Positions 6,539 to 14,860 of a DNA stretch of 21,191 nucleotides are shown piece after piece (position 1 is the first letter of the stretch; each line of letters opens with the position of its first letter). Both the position numbers and the translations under genes were made by a program. The notes under the pieces were generated by a model that saw only the letters and a list, made by a program, of their open reading frames with translations, was not told the origin of the DNA and did not search any database. Origin of the DNA: CAZLBV01 sp964557845 (lineage in GTDB: Bacteria > Acidobacteriota > Aminicenantia > Aminicenantales > Aminicenantaceae); the NCBI GenBank assembly GCA_964557845.1, contig CAZLBV010000165.1, forward strand, positions 1 through 21,191, in the 5' to 3' direction.

Positions 6539-7413
6539 TACATTGCCTCCTTGTTAGGACTAAGGTCAGCTGTATATTGGTTATTTGACGAAAGAGCAGG
6601 TTTAATTATGATCCTATCGTCAATACTTAGATTGGCATATTCTAAAGGGCCGTATTTTTGGAGGAGATGTCTGTATTCATTATAGCATTTGATCTTTTTT
6701 TGGAAGTCGCTATCCCCCAGGATCAGCCAGGTGGCAGAATCCTTAAATTTTAGGGATACGTTTTCATATTTAGAGAGGTCAACGATCTCGACCGATTTCA
6801 AGTCTGCTTGATCTAAACTTTCTAAACATTTCCATCCAAGGTCAAGTTTTTCTTCTTCAAAAGATGTAAAATTATTGGAATCTGTAAAAAGCGGAAGGCC
6901 GGGGTTTTCATTATAAGAAATCTTGGTTAACAGAACTCCTTCCCGATCGACCAAATAATAGTCTTCCTTTTTTATCACAGCCCGGGGTATTCGTTCCTTA
7001 ATGAATATCTTTAAAGTAGATGGAAAGCTTTTCCGGAGGATGACATCTTTGATCCAGATATGCCGGGTCAGATCAGCTTTTATCCTATCTATATCGAGAA
7101 GGAGCAGGTTGCCTAAAAATTTTCCTTCAAACCAATCCTGGATATCCCCAGCGATCGTGCTGTTGTCGCATTCGATCTCTATCAGTTGGACATCGAGCCT
7201 TTCCCAGGAATATAGGAAAACGAAAGTTTTTTGAAGAACAATAAAAAAGCCGAGAATAAATAAAAAAGATAAAATTATGTGCCGGTATTTCAGCTTTAAT
7301 TTCCGTTGAATTTTATTGGGTTTACTTTTTCTTTCTTTCCGCCGGAAATGAAATGCTGGAGCTGTCAGTGCATCATTTTTGTATTTGGAGGAAAGGTGAG
7401 TGTATGAAGACAT
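6538..7413 (-). CDS. ftsQ: Cell division protein FtsQ/DivIB
   Basis: A 291-residue bitopic inner-membrane protein that scaffolds FtsL and FtsI/FtsW at the septum. A basic cytoplasmic N-terminus (about 1-44, with many Lys/Arg) precedes one transmembrane helix (about 45-68). The POTRA domain follows (about 72-145), including the typical IWIKDVILRKSFPSTLKIFIKERIP-like region where the FtsQ family reads V..a.V.r..P.tl.I.v.Er.P. The beta domain follows to about 265, and then a short Ser/Asn-rich tail. Sequence conservation is low, as is normal for FtsQ, so position between murC and ftsA supports the name. AAGAGGT lies about 10 nt upstream of the ATG; the gap to murC is 5 nt. Confidence 0.9.
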   Translation of the reverse strand: MSSYTHLSSKYKNDALTAPAFHFRRKERKSKPNKIQRKLKLKYRHIILSFLFILGFFIVLQKTFVFLYSWERLDVQLIEIECDNSTIAGDIQDWFEGKFLGNLLLLDIDRIKADLTRHIWIKDVILRKSFPSTLKIFIKERIPRAVIKKEDYYLVDREGVLLTKISYNENPGLPLFTDSNNFTSFEEEKLDLGWKCLESLDQADLKSVEIVDLSKYENVSLKFKDSATWLILGDSDFQKKIKCYNEYRHLLQKYGPLEYANLSIDDRIIIKPALSSNNQYTADLSPNKEAM

Positions 7414-7418
7414 CTGGA

Positions 7419-8804
7419 TTATTTACCTCTTAATAGCGTGATCAATTCAGAGATTATGGTATAGATGTTGCCCGCTCCCATGATCAGAATAATATCCTTT
7501 GGTTGGATGATCCGCGCAATCAGGGAAGAAATTTTTTTCAGATCCGGCTCGAAATAAATATTTTTATGGCCGTATTTTTGGATTTCTTCATAAAGAACTT
7601 GCCCGGAAACTCCGAGGATCGGATCTTCGCCGGCCCGGTAGATCTCTGTTGTGATCAGTACATCGGCCTGATTGAAGGCTGTGGCGAATTTTTTCATCAA
7701 AAGAGAAAGCCGGGAATAACGGTGGGGTTGAAAAACAACGACCAGCCTCCGGGACCAGCCTTTTTTGGCTGCTTCCAGAGTCGCTTGAATCTCGGTTGGA
7801 TGGTGAGCATAATCTTCTATTATCATTATGTCATTGATTTCAGCTTTGAGCTCGAACCTCCTGCCAATACCTTGGTATCCCTCCAAAGCTTTGAAGATTA
7901 CTTCCGGAGCGATATCCAAATCCAGCCCCACGGCCACAGCTGCCATGGCATTATAAATACTGTGAATTCCGGGGACATTAAGATCAAGTTTTCCTAATCT
8001 TTCTCCTTTAGAATAGATATAGGAAGTGCTTGTGAATTCTTGAAATACCGGTTCCCGGGCAAAAATATCTGCCTGAGTAGAAAAGCCGTAGGTGATCAAC
8101 CGGCGTTCCAATCTCGGTATCAAACTTTGAAGATTGGGGTCATCCAAACATAAAACAATCGGGCAGTAAAAGGGGACTTTATTTGCGAAGTTGACGAAGG
8201 TTTTATTGATTTCCTCCAGGGAGTGATATTGGTCCAAATGTTCTTCATCGAGATTGGTCAGAACAGCTATAAAGGGTGAAAGATAAAGAAAGGAGCGGTC
8301 GCTTTCATCCGCTTCCACCACCATGAAATCTCCGGCTCCTAATTTCCCATGGGCTCCCAGAGTGTTAAGGCGGCCTCCCACGATTATAGTCGGATCAAAA
8401 CCATCTGCTTCCAGGACTTGGGCTATCATTGAAGTAGTGGAAGTTTTTCCGTGCGAACCAGCTACGGCAATTCCGTTTTTCAGCCGCATTATTTCAGCCA
8501 GCATTTCTGCCCTTGCTATGATAGGGATCTTTTGACGCCTGGCTTCTTCGACTTCAACATTATCTTCTTTGATGGCTGATGATATGACCACTACATCAGC
8601 ACCGAGAACTTTTTCTGCTTTGTGGCCAATGGATACGTTTGCCCCTAAACGGGCAAGCCTTTGGGTCGCTTCATTTTCACTCAAGTCGGTTCCTGAAATT
8701 TTATAACCGAGATTGAGGAGCACTTCAGCGATTCCATTCATGCCGGTCCCGCCTATTCCCACCATGTGAATGTGTTTTATTTTTCTATAGGTCTTTTTTT
8801 CCAA
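7419..8804 (-). CDS. murC: UDP-N-acetylmuramate--L-alanine ligase
   Basis: A 461-residue cytoplasmic Mur ligase that adds L-Ala to UDP-MurNAc using ATP, the first amino acid of the stem peptide. The N-terminal UDP-binding fold starts HIHMVGIGGTGMNGIAEV (11-28). The ATP P-loop is AGSHGKTSTT (115-124). The central domain contains TNLDEEHLDQY, and the C-terminal domain contains the conserved DYAHHPTEI. It sits 1 nt before the murG stop in the transcript. In many clusters murB and ddl come next, but here ftsQ follows directly. Confidence 0.97.
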   Translation of the reverse strand: MEKKTYRKIKHIHMVGIGGTGMNGIAEVLLNLGYKISGTDLSENEATQRLARLGANVSIGHKAEKVLGADVVVISSAIKEDNVEVEEARRQKIPIIARAEMLAEIMRLKNGIAVAGSHGKTSTTSMIAQVLEADGFDPTIIVGGRLNTLGAHGKLGAGDFMVVEADESDRSFLYLSPFIAVLTNLDEEHLDQYHSLEEINKTFVNFANKVPFYCPIVLCLDDPNLQSLIPRLERRLITYGFSTQADIFAREPVFQEFTSTSYIYSKGERLGKLDLNVPGIHSIYNAMAAVAVGLDLDIAPEVIFKALEGYQGIGRRFELKAEINDIMIIEDYAHHPTEIQATLEAAKKGWSRRLVVVFQPHRYSRLSLLMKKFATAFNQADVLITTEIYRAGEDPILGVSGQVLYEEIQKYGHKNIYFEPDLKKISSLIARIIQPKDIILIMGAGNIYTIISELITLLRGK

Positions 8805-8805
8805 T

Positions 8806-9915
8806 TCAACTCCTCTTTGGATTATTCTTTATCAGCTCAAAACAGATTTCGATAATCTTATCTGCCGCCTTATTTGATTCAAGGCTTGAAAGCTTGTTCT
8901 CTATCTGAGTGATCTTTGGTTTATTCTCCAGGAAATCAATGATCTTATCTGCCAGTTTTTGGGGGCTGAACTCGTCTTCAGATATGATCTCTGCTCCACC
9001 AGCTTTCTCGAGCTCCTGGGCATTGAAGAGCTGATGATTGTCTGCCGCTTGGGCAAACGGGATCAATAAAGATGCCTTTTTGGCCGCGATCAGTTCGGCA
9101 ATGGTCGTGGCTCCGGCTCGACAGATTATAAGATCAGACTTTTGAAAATATTCTTCCATATTAAAAAAATATGGCTCAATTGTCGCCTGGGAAAAATCCT
9201 TTTCTATATAAGAATTTTTAACCCAGGAGTAATCTTTATTTCCAGTTTGATGAAAGATTCTGAGTCTTGACCGGTATTTCAAAAGAAAGGGCAAGGCCTC
9301 GGTCATTCCCTGGTTCAAGAAGGTTGATCCTTGACTTCCACCAAATATGAGTAGAGAAAGCTGGTCTTTTCGTTGTTTTGGCGGAAGATGGTAAAATTCT
9401 TCTCTTACGGGATTTCCGGTATAGATTCCTTTACCTTTGAAATAGGGAAGAGAACTCTCGAAAGCTACAGCAGCTTTGTTAACCCAGGGAATGAGTGCTT
9501 TATTGGTAAATCCAGGGATAGAATTTTGTTCCATGATCAGAGTCGGTTTTTTCATCAACGCAGCCAGGAGAACTATTGGTCCGGAACTGTAACCTCCGAC
9601 ACCGATCACGAGGGCAGGGTGCTTTTTAATCAGGATGAGTAGGGATTTAAAAAAAGCATAAGGCAGAAGAAGAAGGGATCCGATGATCTTTATTCCTTTA
9701 CCTTTCAGCCCTTCGATCTTAAGTGGAATGAAATCTGCCTCATATCTGTCCATTATTTTTTTTTCTAATTCCCTAGTGGTTCCCACAAAAACAATATGAA
9801 GATCAGACGACCGGGCTTGAAGCTTTTCAGCTACAGCCAGGGCTGGATGGATATGGCCTGCTGTTCCTCCTCCGGAGATGATTATATTTTTCTGGCTCAT
9901 TTTAAATTCTGTCAT
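8806..9915 (-). CDS. murG: Lipid II synthase MurG (N-acetylglucosaminyltransferase)
   Basis: A GT-B glycosyltransferase at the inner face of the membrane that transfers GlcNAc from UDP-GlcNAc to lipid I, making lipid II. I place the start at the ATG at 9915 (369 residues), preceded by AAAGGA at suitable distance and overlapping the end of ftsW by 14 nt. The reading frame stays open to an earlier ATG at 9957, but those extra 14 residues lie deep in ftsW. An ATG at 9900 is another option without a clear Shine-Dalgarno. The N-terminal glycine loop is SGGGTAGHIHPALAVAE (14-30). Also seen are GVGGYSSGP, EQNSIPGFTNK, the donor-side GGSQGS, CRAGATTIAEL and PFAQAADNHQ. Confidence 0.95.
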   Translation of the reverse strand: MTEFKMSQKNIIISGGGTAGHIHPALAVAEKLQARSSDLHIVFVGTTRELEKKIMDRYEADFIPLKIEGLKGKGIKIIGSLLLLPYAFFKSLLILIKKHPALVIGVGGYSSGPIVLLAALMKKPTLIMEQNSIPGFTNKALIPWVNKAAVAFESSLPYFKGKGIYTGNPVREEFYHLPPKQRKDQLSLLIFGGSQGSTFLNQGMTEALPFLLKYRSRLRIFHQTGNKDYSWVKNSYIEKDFSQATIEPYFFNMEEYFQKSDLIICRAGATTIAELIAAKKASLLIPFAQAADNHQLFNAQELEKAGGAEIISEDEFSPQKLADKIIDFLENKPKITQIENKLSSLESNKAADKIIEICFELIKNNPKRS

Positions 9916-11008
9916 TTCTTTTCCTTTGGGAAATATGCAGCAGGATCGCAATACCAAAGATCGTCGTTATCAGAGATGATCTCCCAAAGCTGAAGAGCGG
10001 CAGGGGAAGCCCTGTAGGCGGCCCTAATCCCAGTACAATACTTATATTAAGCATAGCCTGAAAAAAGATTGCAAAGGTGATCCCGGCTGCTGCTAACCGG
10101 CAGAAAGTATTGGGAGCTTTCCAGGAGACGATCAGGCCTCTCCATAAGAATAAACCGAATAAGAGCAGCACGGATACCGTGCCTAAAATACCAAGCTCCT
10201 CTCCGATGATCGCATAGATATAATCGGTATGTGCACAGGGTAAGAAAAAAAGCTTCTGCGTGCTTTCCCCCAGACTGACTCCAAAAATCCCTCCGGAACC
10301 AACAGCTAATTTGGACTGTAAAGCCTGGAATCCACTGCCAAGAGGATCTCTGTCTGGGGAAAGGAAAGTAAAGATCCGGTTCAATGCATAGGTGGATCTG
10401 ATCATACTAAAAGCTATAAAAGCAAGGGATGTCACCCCAGTGAACAGGAAAAATTTAAATTTGACACCTCCTATAAACAACATCACAATACTGATTATAA
10501 AAATGATCAAAGCCGTACTGTGATCTGGTTCTTTAATGATCAAAAAAATGAATAAGAATATGATCCCCAGAGGAACTAGTAATGTTTGAATTTCTTTCAA
10601 TCTGTTTTGATTACGATCAAGATAATAGGCAAAAAAGAGGATCGAGCTCAATTTAGCCAGCTCGGTTGGCTGGAAACGAAAACCGAGGAAGTATAACCAT
10701 CTTTTAGTCGGTCCAAACGAAGGCAGCAAAAGACATAAGGTCAATAGTAAAACAGACAGGATCAAAAGGCCGATAATAAAATATTTGTTTTGATAGAACG
10801 GGAATTTAACAGTAAGGATCAAAAAAGCCAGGACAATTCCCAGCGCCACTCCGATCAGTTGGTTTATGAAGAAAAAAAACGGCTCATCATATTTTTCATC
10901 GGCTAGAATCACAGAGGAACTGAAGACCATAACAAGTCCGTAACAAAGGATAGCCAGAATTATAAAAAATAAGGGTTTGTCAAAACCGAATTTTCTGAAG
11001 ATCTCCAT
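9902..11008 (-). CDS. ftsW: FtsW-type SEDS septal peptidoglycan polymerase
   Basis: A 368-residue polytopic membrane protein (about ten hydrophobic helices) of the SEDS family, the glycan polymerase that works with FtsI. Family segments are FQPTELAKL (112-120), the GSGGIFGVSLGESTQKLF region (237-254), HTDYIYAIIGEELG (260-273) including D262 of the catalytic loop, and the C-terminal GLPLPLFSFGRSSL (333-346). Two usually conserved positions differ: Cys258 where PEAHTD is usual, and Arg343 where SYGGSS is usual. Being the only SEDS gene here, between murD and murG, it is named FtsW. RodA or SpoVE would look similar, but position favours division. The Shine-Dalgarno is tight (AAGGA 2 nt before the ATG) or more distant (AAGGGGA). 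Confidence 0.94.
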   Translation of the reverse strand: MEIFRKFGFDKPLFFIILAILCYGLVMVFSSSVILADEKYDEPFFFFINQLIGVALGIVLAFLILTVKFPFYQNKYFIIGLLILSVLLLTLCLLLPSFGPTKRWLYFLGFRFQPTELAKLSSILFFAYYLDRNQNRLKEIQTLLVPLGIIFLFIFLIIKEPDHSTALIIFIISIVMLFIGGVKFKFFLFTGVTSLAFIAFSMIRSTYALNRIFTFLSPDRDPLGSGFQALQSKLAVGSGGIFGVSLGESTQKLFFLPCAHTDYIYAIIGEELGILGTVSVLLLFGLFLWRGLIVSWKAPNTFCRLAAAGITFAIFFQAMLNISIVLGLGPPTGLPLPLFSFGRSSLITTIFGIAILLHISQRKRNDRI

Positions 11009-11013
11009 GGTCC

Positions 11014-12384
11014 TTATTGATCCCCTTGCTCTAACAACCTTTCTTTCAAAGAAAATACCTGTTGTTTAAAAACACGGCCTCTTTCCTCGAAGTCCTTAAA
11101 CATATCAAAACTGGTGCAGGCGGGAGCCAGTAAAACCACCTCTCCCGGAAGGGCAGCTTTAAACCCTAGATCGACTGCCTTCTGAAGCGAACCGGTTTTT
11201 TCCATTGGAACCGTATGATTCAGAGCTTTCCGGATCAGAGGGGCAGCTTCTCCAATGAGAATGATCTTTTTCACTTTTTCTTTGACTAAATTCCTGAGAA
11301 CTGTGAAATCACCTCCTTTATCTCTTCCGCCTAAAATAAGGACTAATTTCTGATCAAAACTTTTTAAAGCGGTAAGAGTCGCGCCAACATTGGTGGCTTT
11401 TGAGTCGTTGAAAAAATCGATTCCATTCAGGGTCAGCACGTGCTCTAAGCGATGCTCAAGTCCCTTGAAGCTCATCACCGAATTCTTAATGCGGTTAAGG
11501 GGAATATCTAAAATGTGGGCGGCACTGGCTGCTGCCATGATATTTTCCTGGTTATGAGATCCTTTAAGCGGGATCTCCGAAACTTTCATAAGACGCCGTG
11601 GCTTCTCAGCGGCTATGATTATCCATTCATTGTCAAGATAACATCCTTGGTCTAGAAACTGCTGCCGGCTGAAAGGGAAAACATTAAAATTACCGGCTGT
11701 ACGCAGGTTCCAAATTTTGGGGTCATCACGGTTAAGGATGGCAAAATCATCCTTTTTTTGGGAAGTAATGAGTTTGGCTTTGGCTCCGAAGTAATCTCCT
11801 AAAGATGTGTGCCAGTCAAGGTGATCAGGAGACAGATTGAGGAAAACTGAGATGGCTGCTCTGAAGTTAATTATGTTTTCAAGCTGAAAGCTGGAGAGTT
11901 CCGTTACGTACCAATCTTCGTCCCGGCTTTCCTCAACGAAGCTGATCAGGGGAAATCCGATGTTGCCGGCCAGTTTAGAGGAAAATCCGGCTTCTGTTAA
12001 AATTTTATGGATTAAAGTCGTGGTTGTAGATTTCCCGTTTGATCCGGTTATTCCGATTATTTTGCCCCGTAAAAACCGGAAAGCGAGTTCAACCTCGGCC
12101 ATGATCTGGATCCCTTTATTCTTAGCTTCCTGAAAATGGGGAAGAGGAGGGACTCCGGGACTTGTTACTATCAGATCTGATTCAAGAAATGTCATGAGTT
12201 CATGGCGTCCGCTTTCGAAAGCAACCCCTCTCTTTTTCCAGGGAATTAACCTTTTTTCAAGGTCATCGTTGTCTTTCTTTTCACTGACGGTGACTAAAGC
12301 TTTGCGGGAGAGCAAAAAGTCGCAGAGAGCTTCTCCGGTTTTTCCAAATCCGACAACGAGTGCTTTCTTTCCTTTTAGATTCAT
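11014..12384 (-). CDS. murD: UDP-N-acetylmuramoylalanine--D-glutamate ligase
   Basis: A 456-residue cytoplasmic Mur ligase that adds D-Glu to UDP-MurNAc-L-Ala with ATP. The N-terminal Rossmann-like UDP site is ALVVGFGKTGEAL (8-20), the P-loop is GITGSNGKSTTT (111-122), and the central region has NLSPDHLDWH. The C-terminal domain carries FFNDSKATNVGATLTAL, the typical MurD variant that separates it from MurC/E/F. The ATG follows the mraY stop after 1 nt (TAAaATG) without a strong Shine-Dalgarno, so expression probably depends on coupling to mraY. Confidence 0.97.
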   Translation of the reverse strand: MNLKGKKALVVGFGKTGEALCDFLLSRKALVTVSEKKDNDDLEKRLIPWKKRGVAFESGRHELMTFLESDLIVTSPGVPPLPHFQEAKNKGIQIMAEVELAFRFLRGKIIGITGSNGKSTTTTLIHKILTEAGFSSKLAGNIGFPLISFVEESRDEDWYVTELSSFQLENIINFRAAISVFLNLSPDHLDWHTSLGDYFGAKAKLITSQKKDDFAILNRDDPKIWNLRTAGNFNVFPFSRQQFLDQGCYLDNEWIIIAAEKPRRLMKVSEIPLKGSHNQENIMAAASAAHILDIPLNRIKNSVMSFKGLEHRLEHVLTLNGIDFFNDSKATNVGATLTALKSFDQKLVLILGGRDKGGDFTVLRNLVKEKVKKIILIGEAAPLIRKALNHTVPMEKTGSLQKAVDLGFKAALPGEVVLLAPACTSFDMFKDFEERGRVFKQQVFSLKERLLEQGDQ

Positions 12385-12385
12385 T

Positions 12386-13474
12386 TTATCTTAATTTCAA
12401 AGTGGTCAAACTGAATAGAGCAAAAATTATTCCTATGATCCAAAATCTGACTACGATCTTTTGTTCAGACCAGCCCATCATTTCAAAGTGATGGTGAAGA
12501 GGGGCCATCCTGAAGATCCTTTTGCCGCCGCTGATCCTGAAATAGGAAACTTGGAGCATTACAGATAGTATTTCCAGAATAAAGACCCCCGCAACCATAA
12601 ACAGCAAAAATTCCTGTTTGATCATAATGGCTACAATTCCGATAGTCGCTCCCAAAGAGAGAGCACCTGTGTCTCCCATAAATATTTCAGCCGGATGGCA
12701 GTTATACCATAAAAATCCAAAGCAAGCTCCTACCAGCGCGCCTAAGAATATAGTCAGTTCTGCTGACATCTCCACATAGGGAATATCCAGATACTCTGAC
12801 CATCTCGAATGACCGGCAATGTAAGAAAGAGCCGTAAAAGCAGAGGCACTTATAAGGGTCAGCCCGATCGCCAATCCGTCCAAGCCATCCGCAATATTTA
12901 CAGAATTTGAGGAACCGACCAGAATGAACATGATCCAAGGCAAATAAAAGGCACCAAAATATGGAGTCCAGTTTTTGAAAAAGGGAACGCTTAAGTGCAA
13001 ATTGAACTCTCCCTGAAATCCAAGATAGATAAGAATCATTCCAATTACTGCAGCGAAGATGGTTTGAAAGATAATTTTATGGCGGGCTACTAATCCTCGC
13101 TTGATCTTTTTTTTGCTTTGGATATAGTCATCCCAAAAACCGACCATTCCAAAAACCAGCATGGTGATGACAGCCAGCCATACATATTCATTACCCAGGT
13201 CTCCCCAAAGAAGAGTCGTGATTATGGTCGTGCCTATGATAAGGATTCCTCCCATAGAAGGAGTGCCTTTTTTAGTGAAATGAGTTTTAGGGCCTTCGAT
13301 TCGAATCTCTGCGCCGATCTGGTGTTTTCTTAGATATTTGATCAACAGCGGGCCGGCGATCATACTGATCAGAAGAGCTGTTATCCCGGCCAATACGGTT
13401 CTGACGGTTATGTAACGGAATACATTAAAGAAAATCCAATGATCTCTTAAAGGAACAAGAAGCCAATAGAGCAC
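12386..13474 (-). CDS. mraY: Phospho-N-acetylmuramoyl-pentapeptide transferase MraY
   Basis: A 362-residue integral membrane enzyme (about ten helices) that transfers phospho-MurNAc-pentapeptide onto undecaprenyl phosphate, making lipid I. Landmarks are KKGTPSMGG (68-76), the D115-D116 pair in GFWDDYIQ, NIADGLDGLA (193-202), MGDTGALSLG (266-275, D268) and the MAPLHHHFE loop (323-331), all in family order. The start codon is GTG (13472-13474), with AAGGTGAT 5 nt upstream overlapping the murF stop; the gap is 4 nt. All catalytic Asp and His positions are intact. Confidence 0.97.
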   Translation of the reverse strand: MLYWLLVPLRDHWIFFNVFRYITVRTVLAGITALLISMIAGPLLIKYLRKHQIGAEIRIEGPKTHFTKKGTPSMGGILIIGTTIITTLLWGDLGNEYVWLAVITMLVFGMVGFWDDYIQSKKKIKRGLVARHKIIFQTIFAAVIGMILIYLGFQGEFNLHLSVPFFKNWTPYFGAFYLPWIMFILVGSSNSVNIADGLDGLAIGLTLISASAFTALSYIAGHSRWSEYLDIPYVEMSAELTIFLGALVGACFGFLWYNCHPAEIFMGDTGALSLGATIGIVAIMIKQEFLLFMVAGVFILEILSVMLQVSYFRISGGKRIFRMAPLHHHFEMMGWSEQKIVVRFWIIGIIFALFSLTTLKLR

Positions 13475-13478
13475 TTTA

Positions 13479-14858
13479 TCACCTTTTCCTTTTTATAAAT
13501 TCAACTATTTTTTCCATCCCCACAGCCCTTGAACCCTTGACCAAGATGATGTCCTTTTGCTTGAGAATTGGGATCAATTCCCGGACAGCCTCATCTGGGG
13601 TGTCAAATGAAAAAATTCTATTTAGCGCCATTCCGGAGTTTACGGCTCCCTCGGCGATCTTTTCTGCTAATTCGCCCACAGTCATCAGAATATCGATCTG
13701 AAGCTGATGGACCAGTTCTCCCGCTTCGAGATGATATTTCTCAGTATTTTTCCCCATCTCCCGCATGTCGCCTAAAACCGCGATCTTTCTTCCTGATTTT
13801 ATACCGGCCAGGCTGTGTAAACTTCTATTCAGTGCGTAGGGATTGGAGTTATAAGAATCATCGATCAATGTTATCTTGGATTTAAGATAAAATACCGTAC
13901 CTCTCCTGGAAAATGGTTTAAGGGATCTGGCCGCCTGTTTTATTTCATCGATGGGAACATCCAGGCAGAAGGCCGTGGCGGCAGCAGCTAAAAAATTATA
14001 GAGATATGACTCGTTATAAAAGGAAAGAGTAACATTTGTACCTTCCTTTCCGCAATAAAGATCGAAGTTTATGTTTTCCAATCCCGTATGTTTAATGTTC
14101 TCGGCCCGGATAAGAGCATCCTTTGTTTTTCCAAAGAAAATTATTTTCCCTTTAAAGCTCTGAGCTATTTCTCTGATTAATTTGTCATCGTAATTCAGGA
14201 TCACTGTCCCACCTTTCTTTGTCCCATTCAGTATTTCCTTTTTTGCGGCTGCAATTTTCTTCAGGCTTTCGAAAAACTCCATATGAACAGCTTGAATATT
14301 TGTTATCACGGAAATATCAGGAGGGGCGATCTCTGTTAGAGTTTTTATCTCACCTGGAGTGCTCATCCCCATTTCCAGGACTGCGATCTCGTGTTCTTTT
14401 TTCAAATTAAGAATGGAAAGGGGAAGCCCGAGGTAATTATTAAAATTTCCCTCTGATTTATGAACTCTGTACTTGCTTTTGAGGATAGAAAAGATAAATT
14501 CTTTGGTGGTGGTTTTCCCGATGCTTCCGGTGATCCCTATGATCTTAACAGGATACTCCTGTATAACCTTTTTTGCGATTCTCTGTAATGCAGTCAGAGT
14601 GTTTTCTACTTTTAGTAATGCGAAATTGTGGTTGGGTGAGGGTACTTCCCGGGAAATGACTGCTCCGGCTGCTCCTTTTTGAGCAGATTTGAGGATATAA
14701 TCATGGCCGTTTCGAACGGCTTCCAAAGCAAAAAAAAGCTCCCCTGGCTGTGTTAGTCTGGAATCAATATTGAATCTATTAAAAGATAACCGGGGAGAGC
14801 CCTGAATTATATTCCCTCCGGTCATCTCAGCGATCCGGCTGAGGCTTAATTCTACCAT
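13479..14858 (-). CDS. murF: UDP-MurNAc-tripeptide--D-Ala-D-Ala ligase MurF
   Basis: A Mur ligase that completes the pentapeptide precursor by adding D-Ala-D-Ala. I choose the ATG at 14858 (459 residues), 2 nt after the murE stop, because AGAAGGAGA lies just upstream (about 14870-14878) and because MurF proteins usually begin close to VELSLSRIAEMTGG. The frame stays open to a GTG at 14888, but that would place the Shine-Dalgarno inside the gene. The P-loop is GITGSIGKTTTKE (108-120). Further MurF marks are LEMGMSTPGEI, TNIQAVHMEFF, IDDSYNSNPYA and LGDMREMGKN. D-Ala-D-Ala ligase (ddl) itself is not in this window. Confidence 0.97.
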   Translation of the reverse strand: MVELSLSRIAEMTGGNIIQGSPRLSFNRFNIDSRLTQPGELFFALEAVRNGHDYILKSAQKGAAGAVISREVPSPNHNFALLKVENTLTALQRIAKKVIQEYPVKIIGITGSIGKTTTKEFIFSILKSKYRVHKSEGNFNNYLGLPLSILNLKKEHEIAVLEMGMSTPGEIKTLTEIAPPDISVITNIQAVHMEFFESLKKIAAAKKEILNGTKKGGTVILNYDDKLIREIAQSFKGKIIFFGKTKDALIRAENIKHTGLENINFDLYCGKEGTNVTLSFYNESYLYNFLAAAATAFCLDVPIDEIKQAARSLKPFSRRGTVFYLKSKITLIDDSYNSNPYALNRSLHSLAGIKSGRKIAVLGDMREMGKNTEKYHLEAGELVHQLQIDILMTVGELAEKIAEGAVNSGMALNRIFSFDTPDEAVRELIPILKQKDIILVKGSRAVGMEKIVEFIKRKR

Positions 14859-14860
14859 GG

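Noticed and set aside
9916..9957. Longer MurG start at 9957
   Set aside because: The 14 extra residues lie inside ftsW and are unlike MurG N-termini, and AAAGGA stands just upstream of the ATG at 9915.
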